A DNA stretch of 64,000 nt, taken from contig URET01000001.1 of the NCBI GenBank assembly GCA_900546875.1, positions 186,001 to 250,000 on the forward strand, written 5' to 3'. The notes beneath the pieces are model-generated. The model was given only the letters and a program-made list of their open reading frames with translations, searched no databases and was not told the origin of the DNA. Below, piece after piece: positions 33,895 through 43,289 of this stretch. Position 1 is the first letter of the stretch; the number at the start of each line of letters is the position of its first letter. The DNA comes from an uncultured Eubacteriales bacterium (GTDB lineage: Bacteria > Bacillota > Clostridia > Christensenellales > CAG-314). The translations under genes and the position numbers were made by a program.

Positions 33895-35373
33895 ATGAAA
33901 AAAATTACAATCATATTTATCATACTTATTTTGTCGGCGGCTTTTACTTTCTTGTTTGCAGGATGCAATCCCTCCACTCAACCTTCAGACATTGTAAATT
34001 CATATGATCTGTCCCTGTCTTACGATAAAAATTCTCACACGTTGAGCGGCGGTATGCGTTTTTATTTTGTCAATGAATGTGAAGAAGAAATTTCCTTCCT
34101 CCTCTTTAACCTGCACGCAAACGCATATCGGGAAGGAGCAAGTTATCCTGCCGTCGCAAAAGAATACTCTTCTTCGGCTTACCCCAACGGAAAAAGCTAC
34201 GGCAATATTTCGATCACCTCAGTAAAAACCGATGATTCTGCTCTGAATTACGAAATCTGCGGCGAAGACGAAAACCTGCTGAAAGTACACCTGAGCGCCC
34301 CTCTAGAACAGGGAAATAATGTTACGGTAGAAATAATGTATTCCGTAAAACTCGCCAACGTAAGACACCGCCTCGGCTACACTAACAGGTCTGTGAATCT
34401 CGGCAATTTTTACCCCATCTTATGCTACATGGAAAACAACGCCTTCTGTGAATATCCATATTACAATCTCGGAGATCCGTTTGTCAGCGAGTGCGCAAAT
34501 TATAATGTAACGCTTATCTGTCCTGAAAGCTATCATGTGGCACACAGCGGTTCAAAAATAAGCGAACAAAAAAATCAGGACGGTACGACTACATACAAAT
34601 TCAAAGCCGATACTGTCCGCGATTTCGCTCTGGCTCTATCTGAAAATTACAAAGTGTTATCCGGCACCGCCGACAACACCACGATCAATTATTACTACTT
34701 CGCAGACTCCAAAGCAGAATCAACCCTTGAGCTCATTTGCAGAGCTTTGATCACATATAACGAGCTCTTCGGCAATTATCCTTATACTGATTATTGCGTA
34801 GCTGAAACTGATTTCTGTTACGGCGGCATGGAATATCCGCAACTGGTATTTATCTCCTCGGGTCTCGTAAGAGAACAATATGTCTCCACCGTACTTCATG
34901 AAACAGCTCATCAATGGTGGTACGGTATAGTCGGAAACAATCAGATCTCATCAGCCTGGATGGACGAAGGTCTCTCCGAGTATTCAGTAATGCTCTTCTA
35001 CAAAAAGAATCCGGACTACGGCGACTTCGATACAAAACTGAAAGCTGCCTATAAATCTTACAAACTCTTTTATGACGTCATTAAGGACTACAATAAAAAC
35101 TTCGATACCTCCCTGGAACGCCTCCCCGATAAATACGAAAACTTCAATACTTATATGTACCTTAACTACACCAAGGCAATGCTGATGTTTGATTCCCTTT
35201 GTCAGACTATGGGAGAACGCCCCTTTCTTTCAGCATTGAAAAAATACTGTTCGCAATACAAATACACCGTTGCCGACAAAGCAGACATGATCAACTGTTT
35301 TGAAAAATCATTCGGAGCGAATCTGTCTGTCTGGTTCGACAAATGGCTCGGCAACGAAGCTATAATAGGATAA
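33895..35373 (+). CDS. M1-family (gluzincin) metallopeptidase lipoprotein
   Basis: Start at ATG 33895, 6 bases after GAGG, giving 492 residues. The signal peptide ends in a lipobox LFAGC (Cys near residue 24), so the protein is probably a lipoprotein on the outer face of the membrane. The zinc motif HETAH is at about 335-339, with the third ligand Glu 18 residues later in WMDEGLSEY, the HExxH-X18-E spacing of M1 aminopeptidases. A GGMEYP block about 20 residues before stands for the family GxMEN exopeptidase motif. An N-terminal beta domain precedes. Peptide substrates are inferred. Confidence 0.88.
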   Translation: MKKITIIFIILILSAAFTFLFAGCNPSTQPSDIVNSYDLSLSYDKNSHTLSGGMRFYFVNECEEEISFLLFNLHANAYREGASYPAVAKEYSSSAYPNGKSYGNISITSVKTDDSALNYEICGEDENLLKVHLSAPLEQGNNVTVEIMYSVKLANVRHRLGYTNRSVNLGNFYPILCYMENNAFCEYPYYNLGDPFVSECANYNVTLICPESYHVAHSGSKISEQKNQDGTTTYKFKADTVRDFALALSENYKVLSGTADNTTINYYYFADSKAESTLELICRALITYNELFGNYPYTDYCVAETDFCYGGMEYPQLVFISSGLVREQYVSTVLHETAHQWWYGIVGNNQISSAWMDEGLSEYSVMLFYKKNPDYGDFDTKLKAAYKSYKLFYDVIKDYNKNFDTSLERLPDKYENFNTYMYLNYTKAMLMFDSLCQTMGERPFLSALKKYCSQYKYTVADKADMINCFEKSFGANLSVWFDKWLGNEAIIG

Positions 35374-35526
35374 GACCTTGCAAAAACCGTAATGATTGAC
35401 TGCCGTAAAATCAAACGTCCGCAACAACCGCGGACGCTTGATTATGTCAAGTTTTCTGTTGAGCCTGATTTGCTCCACCGAAATCTGATCTTTGTTAAGT
35501 CGGTTTTTTTGATCCTCGGCAGTCAT
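35308..35526 (-). CDS. Possible small ORF antisense to the metallopeptidase end
   Basis: A 72-codon frame with a strong ribosome site (AAGGAG, 6 bases before ATG 35524-35526): MTAEDQKNRLNKDQISVEQI and so on. It overlaps the 3' end of the opposite-strand metallopeptidase gene and contains a long hairpin (35408-35444, 14-bp arms with one mismatch). It lies just after the degV terminator, so no promoter of its own is evident. The product is unrecognised; the frame may be accidental. Confidence 0.3.
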   Translation of the reverse strand: MTAEDQKNRLNKDQISVEQIRLNRKLDIIKRPRLLRTFDFTAVNHYGFCKVLSYYSFVAEPFVEPDRQIRSE

Positions 35527-35543
35527 TGACAACTCCTTCCCGT

Positions 35544-35582
35544 ATAAAAAAGCGGAAGTAATTTTATCTTTACGCCGCTTTT
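35544..35582 (-). terminator. Terminator after degV
   Basis: AAAAGCGG and CCGCTTTT pair, with an inner GTAA/TTAC extension, followed on the minus strand by TTTTTTAT, 14 bases beyond the degV stop. Confidence 0.78.
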
Positions 35583-35595
35583 GCTTTCACACTTC

Positions 35596-36474
35596 TTATC
35601 TGTGATTACCGAGGAAAAATATCGCCACGGTTCCGGGACCGCTGTGCGCCCCCACTACAGGATCAACATAATTTATGACCCACTCCTTAACTTTTATCTT
35701 TTCCTCTATCTTTTCTTTTAAATACTCCACGTCTTCAATACAATCACCGTGCGAAACGCATATCGTCTGATCCTCGGGATCCACGATATCCCTTATCACC
35801 ATCTCGGCAATAGTGTTAAGCGACTTCTTTCTTCCCATAACTTTGCCTATCGGAATAAGCCTGCCGTAATCGTCCATATGCATGATCGGCTTTATATTGA
35901 CCAGATTCGCTATAAGATAACTCGTCTTTTTTACCCTGCCGCCTCTGAATAAGAAAAACAGATCATCTACAGTAAAATAATGACATAGTTTCAACCTGTT
36001 CTGCTCAAGCCAATTCTGCACCTCCTTCATAGAAGCTCCGGCTTCCTTCATCCTCGCAGCATATAATACCAAAAGCCCCTCTCCCAATGAGGCTCCGAGC
36101 GTATTTACGGTTATTATTTTTCTCTCCGGATACTTCTTTCTGAGCGCCGCAGCAGCCTTCTCTCCCGAAATATACGTCGCCGAAAGAGCAGACGAAAAAC
36201 CTATATACAATATGTCAAGCCCCTCTTGCAACGTTGGCTCGAATACCTCTATAAAGGTCGCCTCGTTTACACACGATGTGGTCAGAGCATCCTTCTTCCT
36301 CAACATATCGTAAAATTGTTTGAGATCCGTCTTGACGCCCTTGACATAACTCGTAAATTCTTTATTGCCTGAATAGAATACCAAAGAAGCGATCCCTATA
36401 TCATATTTATCTATCAGTTCATCAGTAAGATTAGCCGATGAATCAGTCACTATCCGGTATTTTCTGTTTTCCAT
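35596..36474 (-). CDS. DegV family fatty-acid-binding protein
   Basis: DegV/FakB proteins hold a free fatty acid and present it to the FakA kinase for phosphorylation. The 292-residue protein has YRIVTDSSANLTDELIDKYD at the N-terminus, LTTSCVNEATF, the FSSALSATYISGEKAA ligand-site block and the C-terminal VVGAHSGPGTVAIFFLG motif, all typical. fakA is not in the window. An approximately 200-nt leader rich in G+C precedes it, from the promoter at 36682-36710. Confidence 0.9.
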   Translation of the reverse strand: MENRKYRIVTDSSANLTDELIDKYDIGIASLVFYSGNKEFTSYVKGVKTDLKQFYDMLRKKDALTTSCVNEATFIEVFEPTLQEGLDILYIGFSSALSATYISGEKAAAALRKKYPERKIITVNTLGASLGEGLLVLYAARMKEAGASMKEVQNWLEQNRLKLCHYFTVDDLFFLFRGGRVKKTSYLIANLVNIKPIMHMDDYGRLIPIGKVMGRKKSLNTIAEMVIRDIVDPEDQTICVSHGDCIEDVEYLKEKIEEKIKVKEWVINYVDPVVGAHSGPGTVAIFFLGNHR

Positions 36475-36540
36475 CTTATCCTCCTTATATTACTTAATCT
36501 GCTACATACACGATACGCCTTATAACTCTTAAAAATTAAG

Positions 36541-36627
36541 CCCCCGGTACTCCGCCGACACTTTTCGGTACGACTTCCACGCCGCCCTGTCGGCTCCCTC
36601 AGCACCTTTACCGCGTATACCGACGGG
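36541..36627 (-). promoter_or_regulatory. Candidate structured RNA in the degV leader
   Basis: A G+C-rich island in an AT-rich leader, transcribed on the minus strand toward degV. Nested helices are visible: an outer stem CCCGTCGGTA (36618-36627) with TACCGGGGG (36541-36549), one mismatch; an inner perfect 7-bp stem GCCGACA (36588-36594) with TGTCGGC (36554-36560); and a small CGGC/GTCG stem within. A GAAAGGAGG element just upstream has no start codon at a usable distance. I could not match it to a known riboswitch class. No clear coding alternative. Confidence 0.45.
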
Positions 36628-36681
36628 TCCTCCTTTCAGCTCCGGCCTTCGCTCCGTAAACTCATATTTTTTCTTTGTATT

Positions 36682-36710
36682 ATTTTATACTTGCTCTATC
36701 CGAAAATCAA
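36682..36710 (-). promoter_or_regulatory. Promoter of degV and its leader
   Basis: Minus-strand TTGATT (36705-36710), 17-base spacer, TAAAAT (36682-36687). It predicts a leader of about 200 nt. Confidence 0.7.
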
Positions 36711-36838
36711 CCTAATTACCCTAATTTTCGTTCTACTCCTTTTCGCTTTTCTCTACCTTAAAAATCACGACTCTACTCACGCTTCCCTTTATCTACTCAC
36801 AGTAGAATAGCCTGTTTTAAGGCTTTTTTGACAACTAT

Positions 36839-36861
36839 AATACTATGTGTGAAATAGTATT
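36839..36861. promoter_or_regulatory. Dyad AATACTAT-N7-ATAGTATT (copy B)
   Basis: A perfect 8-bp inverted repeat with centre GTGTGAA, preceded closely by TTGACA and overlapping a TATAAT, about 170 bases above dinB. It matches the element at 14877-14901 in both arms and spacing. The remaining sequence 36711-36973 holds no gene that I can see. Confidence 0.55.
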
Positions 36862-36973
36862 CACCGTTCAATCTGCCCTGTAGTTCCAAAGCGTACGGAC
36901 CGTCCTGTCCGAATAAATTTATACTTATGTAAAATATTGGAATACATTTGTTCTAAACACCCCTCCGTATCGC

Positions 36974-37003
36974 TTGACAAACCTCTTTAATAAGCTTTAA
37001 AAT
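36974..37003 (+). promoter_or_regulatory. Promoter of dinB
   Basis: TTGACA (36974-36979), 18-base spacer, TAAAAT (36998-37003), with the ATG 27 bases downstream behind GGGAGG. No canonical LexA box overlaps it. Confidence 0.85.
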
Positions 37004-37029
37004 AAATCCGGAAATATCAGGGAGGTTTT

Positions 37030-38280
37030 ATGAGACAAATACTTCACTGCGATCTGAATAACTTTTATGCATCTGTAGAATGCGTAAAAAACCCGGCTTT
37101 GAAAGATAAGTATGTAGCGGTATGCGGCGATCCTTTGAAAAGACACGGTATAGTCCTTGCAAAAAATCAGAAAGCCAAAGAGTGCGGCGTCAAAACGGGC
37201 GATGTGATATGGGAGGCAAAACAAAAATGTCCGCAGCTCATTTGCGTCCCTCCTCATTTTGATTCTTACGTTAAATATTCCCGCGAGGTACGCGACATCT
37301 ATTACAAATACACTGACCATGTCGAAACTTACGGCCTTGACGAATGCTGGCTGGACGTTACTCATTCCGGGATAAAAGGAGACGGCTCAACGATCGCCGA
37401 TCTTATCAGAACCGAAGTAAAGGCTAAAACGGGGCTTACTGTTTCCGTGGGAGTATCTTTCAACAAAATATTTGCAAAGCTCGGAAGTGACATCAAAAAA
37501 CCTGACGCCGTAACAGTTATTTCCGAAAAAAATTTCAAGGACAAAATTTACGGACTTCCGGTAGAAGATTTATTTATGGTAGGAAAAGCTACAAAACGCA
37601 AGCTGACAGCGATGAATATATTTACCATAGGTCAGCTTGCCTGTGCCGATCTGAACCTGCTGAAAGCTGTTTTCGGAGTAAACGGAGAAATACTGAAGAG
37701 GTACGCTTCAGGAAAAGACGATTCACCCGTTATGAAAGTCAACGAACGTCGGGAGATAAAAAGTGTAGGTCAAAGTTGCACTCCTGAAAAAGATATACGA
37801 AACTACCGGAACGCCGAAGCTCTTTTGATAGCATTGACCGAAATGGTAGCGACGAGATTACGTTCATATTCTTTATCCGCCAAAACGATAACCGTATGGC
37901 TCAGATCGGTTTTTCTCGAATCATTTGTAAGGCAGGCGCCCTTACCTTTTACGTCCCATACATCGCAAGACATATACCCTACGGCTTTTTCTCTTCTTGA
38001 AAACAATTGGGATCCCGACAAAGACCCTCCGTTAAGGTCGATAGGAGTTTCCGTATCGGGGCTTTTTTCTTCCGTGTCGGAAAATCAGGCTTCATTATTT
38101 TCTTTAAACGCCTATAAGCATGAAGAACTTGAATATTCCATAGACAAAATACGTACAAAATACGGATACACATCCATTCAACGCGCCGCCGCAATAGGGG
38201 CAACAGACAGAACGGCTTTTTTAGGCGCCGAAGAAGACATGATGCCCTTCAGAAATAACGGAATAAAACAACCCGACTAA
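37030..38280 (+). CDS. dinB: DNA polymerase IV (Y-family, DinB)
   Basis: Pol IV is an error-prone translesion polymerase. The 416-residue protein starts MRQILHCDLNNFYASVE with the first catalytic Asp at position 8, has the second acidic pair in YGLDECWLDVT (about 97-107; the family consensus is SIDEAFLD), the VSVGVSFNKIFAKLGSDIKKP palm/thumb block and the little-finger domain from about residue 240. No clamp-binding motif was definitely recognised at the C-terminus. It is a single-gene unit with promoter and terminator. Confidence 0.93.
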   Translation: MRQILHCDLNNFYASVECVKNPALKDKYVAVCGDPLKRHGIVLAKNQKAKECGVKTGDVIWEAKQKCPQLICVPPHFDSYVKYSREVRDIYYKYTDHVETYGLDECWLDVTHSGIKGDGSTIADLIRTEVKAKTGLTVSVGVSFNKIFAKLGSDIKKPDAVTVISEKNFKDKIYGLPVEDLFMVGKATKRKLTAMNIFTIGQLACADLNLLKAVFGVNGEILKRYASGKDDSPVMKVNERREIKSVGQSCTPEKDIRNYRNAEALLIALTEMVATRLRSYSLSAKTITVWLRSVFLESFVRQAPLPFTSHTSQDIYPTAFSLLENNWDPDKDPPLRSIGVSVSGLFSSVSENQASLFSLNAYKHEELEYSIDKIRTKYGYTSIQRAAAIGATDRTAFLGAEEDMMPFRNNGIKQPD

Positions 38281-38310
38281 GTATACTCGTTCAAAAGAAA
38301 CGCTCAAAAA

Positions 38311-38350
38311 AAATCAAGGTGCCGACAGACACCCTGATTTATTTATTTAT
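38311..38350. terminator. Bidirectional terminator between dinB and the subtilase gene
   Basis: AAATCAAGGTG and CACCCTGATTT pair with one mismatch, followed by TATTTATTTA on the plus side and preceded by an A-run, which is a T-run for the minus-strand gene. Confidence 0.75.
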
Positions 38351-38393
38351 AATATGACAAGTGAATTTTAACCTTCGATACCTTAAAAATCAA

Positions 38394-41300
38394 TTACGAA
38401 TCCGATTTATTTTTTTTACGTTTTTTCGAAAAAACAAATACGGCGCATAATGCAAAAGCTACCGCAACACAAATCAGTAAAACAGCTAATACGACAATCC
38501 AGACCGAAGAATTCGAATTCGGAACAACTGTTATAACTATACTTTGACTTATACCGTCGACAGTTGCCGTAAGCGTTGCGCTGCCTGCCTTGAGTGCCGT
38601 TACAATCCCGTTTTCGTTTACAGAAATGATTTCTTCGTTATCTACGCTCCATTCGACATTTCTGATACTGCTGTTTTCAGGTAAAACCGACGCAGCGACA
38701 AGTATACTGTCTCCGATATTCAAACTCCTTCGCGCCGCATTGATTACAACGGCAGATACAGCACGCTTCCTTACTTCGACATTGTATTCGGCAGTTACAC
38801 CGTCCACACTTGAAGCAATGATCACAGTGCTGCCCTCACCGACCGCACTTACCACACCCTCGGGTGAAACTGTGGCTATACTGTTATCCGCGCTCGACCA
38901 TATGATATTTTTATAAGTAGCATTCTCGGGATATACCTCCGCACTCAACGTTACGGTTTCACCTATGAAAATAATGCCGTATCGACTGCTCAGGTTCAGA
39001 GACTGAACACTTACCGGAGATACTATTACCGTCACAACTGTACTTACTCCGTTATGTGCCGTCATCGTCACCGTCGTCTTGCCTACCTTCAGGCCCTTTA
39101 TTTCTCCGTCCTGACTCAAAGATACTATACTTTCGTTTTCCACGCTGAAACTGATCTCCCGATAAGTCGCATCCTCCGGTATCAATCTGTAAGTAAGAAC
39201 AGTACTGTCACCAAGCTCGAGTCCTACGGATCCGCCGGTCTCTATTGCCTGCACTTCCCGCGGAAGCACTGTTACCAATATCCTTTTCTCCGCTTTTCCG
39301 TCTTTGCTGACAACCCTTATCTCAGCATCTCCTACACCGACAGCCGTTATACTGCCGTTATCCGCAATGACTATACCGGTATCAGAAGATATCCATATCA
39401 ATTCTTTATATGTCGTATTTTCCGGCATAACCTCCGCTTCGATCTTTTCACTTTCTCCTATTATCAGCTTAAGCTCATCTATCCCGGTAATCACCGACTG
39501 TGCGTATACCGGTTCTACCGTAACATAACAAACAGCTGAATTCCCGTACCTTGTAGTCGCCGTTATCACTGCACTTCCTACGCCTATCGCCACTACATTT
39601 CCTTCTTCGGAAACACTTAAAACCGTTTCGTCACTTACAGTATAAGTTACCTTTTTATTTGTCGCCTCAACAGGATATATCGTTGCGGAAAGCGTAAACG
39701 AAGAACCCAGAATCATTTGTTTCGTCGTGTCACTGAGTACCACGCCCGTATCGGCAACGCCCCGCACCGTTACCGTGCACGACGTACTGAGTCCGGATAT
39801 AGAACTGACCGTAACCACGGCGGTACCTTCGCTTACTCCTGTTATGATGCCGTTTTCCACACTGACTACACTCTTGTTGCTGCTCTTCCATTCCAGAGTC
39901 GACGTATCGTAAGATAACGGATAACACTTCAAGCCTATGTCAAAGCTGCCTCCGACTCCTATCTCTACAGTATCATCCAGCTTAAGTATCTGAGGCCCTA
40001 TGACGATTTCCTCATCTATGTAATTATACGCCATGTCGTACACCATAAGCTTTATTTTCGACGGATTAATACCGTATTCGACCAAAGACTGAGCCAATCC
40101 TGTTATGTCTATTGAATATTCGGTACTTTCTCCCTTACCGACTTCGTCAAATGCTTCGTCATCAAAAATATATATGGCTGTATAATCAAATATCATGGCA
40201 CACTGCAGATCGGCATTGTCGGACAGCTTGAAATTCAAATATACCCTGTCCTCTTCCTTTACTACCTCATAACTCTCTAGAACAGGCTTTTCATTGTCTA
40301 TCTCAATTTCGTACGTCCATATATTCTGTGAATTGTCACCGTAAACTCCGCATTCCGGCGTAACTTCCACGGTACACGTAAAGCGCGATCCGGACGGATA
40401 AGGTTTGCCGTTTTCGTCACAGCCGTCCCATCCTATACCGTCTACAACGTACAATACACTTCCGGAATTGGCATAATAGAAACTCTTACTTGCCCCGTCT
40501 ATTGAATTATTATATACGGTATTCCCGGATTCGTCAGTTATAGTTATGTTTATATAATTTACACTCCTTTTCAACCCGAGTATAAAACTCAGCCGTGCAG
40601 TTTCTCCGAGTTTGTTCGAATAATAAATCTTGGAAGCGTCAACTCTGCCGCTGACATTATTAAGTCCGAGATACTGCGCGTTTCCCGAATAAATATCTAT
40701 CAATAAAGGCGCGCTGCCAAGCATCAACGGCATTTCTTCACTGAATATATCCTGCTCGATCGCAGTCCCCTGCAACCAATTTCCGTAAAATCCCATGTAT
40801 ACCATCGACAGATCCACTGAAGCATTTTCTTCTGCAATAAGCTGAATATACCCTTCAACAAATGTTCCGTTCTCAAACTCACTGTCAAGCAGCTCTTTAC
40901 CCCTTTCAGTAAGCCTCACCGTAACCGTGAGCTTCGTTTCTCCGCTCGCGGGAACTACGACTTTCCCGTTCGTAAGACCTTCGACCGTAACTGCCGCGTA
41001 CTCTCCTCCAAGTTCCCGACTCGATAATGTTACATACAATTTGCCTTCGTATTCCTGAGTTTCATCCGCCAGAACTGTCGTTTTTACGGAATATTTCAGC
41101 TCAAGATCCGTCATATTCGTAACATAAAAATCAAAAACATAGTATCCTTCAGTGCTGGCACCGAGTTCACACTTGGCATATGTACTGTTTTCGACACGCA
41201 AAAATGCAGCGGTCTCTATACAATTTATAACACTGAGCAAACCTGCTCCCTGCGATCTGGGCGAATAGTATACTCCGTTCGTATTTGTGATAGGATCCGC

Positions 41301-43187
41301 CGTGCTCATCATAAGGAGTCTTGTAAGTATCGTTTTGTCAGGATCGCTCATTTCCGGATATTTCTCATCAAGATACTGCCTGATCACCGCGGCACTCCCC
41401 GCTACTTGCGGACTCGCCATACTTGTCCCGCTATAATATGCGTATGAATTGTTCGCAACAGATGAATATATATTGCCTCCCGGCGCCGATATCTCAGGCT
41501 TCAATCTCAGATCCGAAGTGCAACCGCGCGTACTGAACGAGGATATCTGTCCGCCCCCGGGAAAATCGGTAATACCTTCACCTACAATCAGTACCTTATT
41601 GCTTTGTTCTTTTAGAAACTCTCCGTATTCACGCGATATAAAACCTGACGGGATCATCCTGTTGTCTATCTGCATATTGACAAATACATCTTCATAAACA
41701 TTATCGTACACCAATACAGCTATCGCTCCCGCATTTGCCGCGTTCACGACCTTATCGGTGAACGATATCTCTCCGCGCATTACAAGCGCCACTTTCCCGA
41801 CTACGTTTATTCCGTTATAGTCGCTGACAGCTCCGTAATTCCCTACTGCCACGTACTCAAGCTCCTTTCCGCTTAAATTCAGCAATTGATCCTTTTTCTC
41901 TGTAGCAGTGTCTACATATAAACCGGATTTCCCGTTACTGTCTATTTTTGTAGTGTAAATTTTGTTGTTTTCTACGCTCGCGACAGCTAAGGAACTCAAA
42001 TAAGACGCCGGCGTGGCTGTAAGTCCATAATCCGGATTGGCTGCCTCAGGTAAATTATTCCCCGAAATATTGCCAATACCCTGATATGAGTCGTTTCCCA
42101 TTGCCACACACAGTACCGCACCGCTTTTGTATATCCTGTCATACATTTCCGCCACCGACTCATTTGCCTGAAGCAATCCCGCAGACAGTCCGAGTGACAT
42201 ATTGATTGAATCTGCTCCGAGTTTCAATGCGTCGTCAAGTGCCGCTATAACGTCATCGGTATACGAATAACCGTCATCACTGAATACCTTCATTATCGCA
42301 AGCTGTGCGTCATACGCCACACCGGTTATTTTCCCCGCGTTAGCTCCTACTATCCCGGCTACATGCATCCCGTGCTCGGATGTACCGATCACATTATTGT
42401 CATTATCGGCATAATCGTAAGCATACGGTATCTTTTGCGATTTATATACATTTTCAGATGTCGTCATGGAACTCATCTGTACCGATGTTATCAGCTGCTT
42501 TATTTCCTCTTTCGTATATAACGGATTCGGCACTTCCCCCTGAAACGCTTCATGTGATACATCTATTCCGGAATCCAATATGGCAACTAAAGTTCCTTCT
42601 CCAGTATATCCCAGCTCGTACGCCTCTCCTGTCCCTATCATACTTCCGCTTGAATACATCAAAATATCGGCTTCTGACTCTTGCAAAGTTTCCTGAGCCT
42701 CCATCTTTACTACCTGATGCGTCAAATAAGCTCTTTTTACACCTTCAAGCTGCCTTAACGTAAACATGTTACCGACAGTCGTCGTCAATGAGAACCCGTA
42801 TAATGCGGTAGTATAATCGTATCCGAAATCAAGACCGTTTTTCCCTATCAGCCTAACAGCCTCGTACTTCACTCGCTCTATTTCATCTTCCATATCCTCT
42901 ACGGTCTTTTTTCCTTCTTCCGAAGTCAGAAATCCGTTTATACTGCCGTATTTCTCAATTTTTTCAGCTTGTTCCGCTATCGGCAGTCCCTCAAGTTCCA
43001 CCACCATCTCCGCAGTAAGATCATATGCAATACCATACTCCTCCATGAAAGACAGATCTTCATCCGTAACTTCATAAAGTATCCTTCCGTCATAATATCG
43101 CGCGTCTGCAGAATCTATATGTGGCACAGCTGCAATAACTACGGCTACAAGTAAAACTACTATTATCAAAAAACTTTTAATTTTCAT
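38394..43187 (-). CDS. Giant cell-surface subtilase (S8) with PA, Fn3-like and six Big_2 domains
   Basis: A 1597-residue secreted serine protease. Signal peptide 1-28; propeptide-like region to about 165; S8 catalytic triad Asp205 (VAILDSGID), His272 (SEHGMHVAG, with Met where Thr is usual) and Ser589 (YYSGTSMASPQVAG). A protease-associated insert (about 445-540, VVGKVALVMRGEISF) splits the catalytic domain, as in lactocepin/C5a-peptidase relatives. Fn3-like and other beta domains follow (about 680-1060), then six Big_2 Ig-like repeats of about 82 residues (about 1065-1555), and a C-terminal membrane helix with a KKRKKNK tail (about 1560-1597). No LPxTG was seen. Extracellular protein breakdown is the likely role. 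Confidence 0.92.
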   Translation of the reverse strand: MKIKSFLIIVVLLVAVVIAAVPHIDSADARYYDGRILYEVTDEDLSFMEEYGIAYDLTAEMVVELEGLPIAEQAEKIEKYGSINGFLTSEEGKKTVEDMEDEIERVKYEAVRLIGKNGLDFGYDYTTALYGFSLTTTVGNMFTLRQLEGVKRAYLTHQVVKMEAQETLQESEADILMYSSGSMIGTGEAYELGYTGEGTLVAILDSGIDVSHEAFQGEVPNPLYTKEEIKQLITSVQMSSMTTSENVYKSQKIPYAYDYADNDNNVIGTSEHGMHVAGIVGANAGKITGVAYDAQLAIMKVFSDDGYSYTDDVIAALDDALKLGADSINMSLGLSAGLLQANESVAEMYDRIYKSGAVLCVAMGNDSYQGIGNISGNNLPEAANPDYGLTATPASYLSSLAVASVENNKIYTTKIDSNGKSGLYVDTATEKKDQLLNLSGKELEYVAVGNYGAVSDYNGINVVGKVALVMRGEISFTDKVVNAANAGAIAVLVYDNVYEDVFVNMQIDNRMIPSGFISREYGEFLKEQSNKVLIVGEGITDFPGGGQISSFSTRGCTSDLRLKPEISAPGGNIYSSVANNSYAYYSGTSMASPQVAGSAAVIRQYLDEKYPEMSDPDKTILTRLLMMSTADPITNTNGVYYSPRSQGAGLLSVINCIETAAFLRVENSTYAKCELGASTEGYYVFDFYVTNMTDLELKYSVKTTVLADETQEYEGKLYVTLSSRELGGEYAAVTVEGLTNGKVVVPASGETKLTVTVRLTERGKELLDSEFENGTFVEGYIQLIAEENASVDLSMVYMGFYGNWLQGTAIEQDIFSEEMPLMLGSAPLLIDIYSGNAQYLGLNNVSGRVDASKIYYSNKLGETARLSFILGLKRSVNYINITITDESGNTVYNNSIDGASKSFYYANSGSVLYVVDGIGWDGCDENGKPYPSGSRFTCTVEVTPECGVYGDNSQNIWTYEIEIDNEKPVLESYEVVKEEDRVYLNFKLSDNADLQCAMIFDYTAIYIFDDEAFDEVGKGESTEYSIDITGLAQSLVEYGINPSKIKLMVYDMAYNYIDEEIVIGPQILKLDDTVEIGVGGSFDIGLKCYPLSYDTSTLEWKSSNKSVVSVENGIITGVSEGTAVVTVSSISGLSTSCTVTVRGVADTGVVLSDTTKQMILGSSFTLSATIYPVEATNKKVTYTVSDETVLSVSEEGNVVAIGVGSAVITATTRYGNSAVCYVTVEPVYAQSVITGIDELKLIIGESEKIEAEVMPENTTYKELIWISSDTGIVIADNGSITAVGVGDAEIRVVSKDGKAEKRILVTVLPREVQAIETGGSVGLELGDSTVLTYRLIPEDATYREISFSVENESIVSLSQDGEIKGLKVGKTTVTMTAHNGVSTVVTVIVSPVSVQSLNLSSRYGIIFIGETVTLSAEVYPENATYKNIIWSSADNSIATVSPEGVVSAVGEGSTVIIASSVDGVTAEYNVEVRKRAVSAVVINAARRSLNIGDSILVAASVLPENSSIRNVEWSVDNEEIISVNENGIVTALKAGSATLTATVDGISQSIVITVVPNSNSSVWIVVLAVLLICVAVAFALCAVFVFSKKRKKNKSDS

Positions 43188-43238
43188 CTCGATTCTCCGT
43201 AAGTAATAGATGTTTTGTCTTTTTGTCTTCTCATCGAG

Positions 43239-43274
43239 TATACATAAGGAGCGGTTTCCCGCTCCTTATGTATA
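43239..43274. other. Perfect 16-bp intergenic hairpin
   Basis: TATACATAAGGAGCGG (43239-43254) and its exact complement (43259-43274) around a TTTC loop, between the leucine-rich-repeat gene and the subtilase gene. No T-run follows on the minus strand, so it may be an mRNA stability or processing element, or a terminator without a T-tract. Confidence 0.7.
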
Positions 43275-43289
43275 TATAAATTTCGTTTA

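Noticed and set aside
36942..36953. LexA-like box ATACATTTGTTC above dinB
   Set aside because: Only one half matches GAAC-N4-GTTC; the other half is poor, and it lies about 20 bases above the -35 box. SOS control is not supported by sequence alone.
38590..43154. Many plus-strand frames opposite the subtilase and leucine-rich-repeat genes
   Set aside because: They are shadows of repeated coding sequence on the minus strand, without ribosome sites or promoters.
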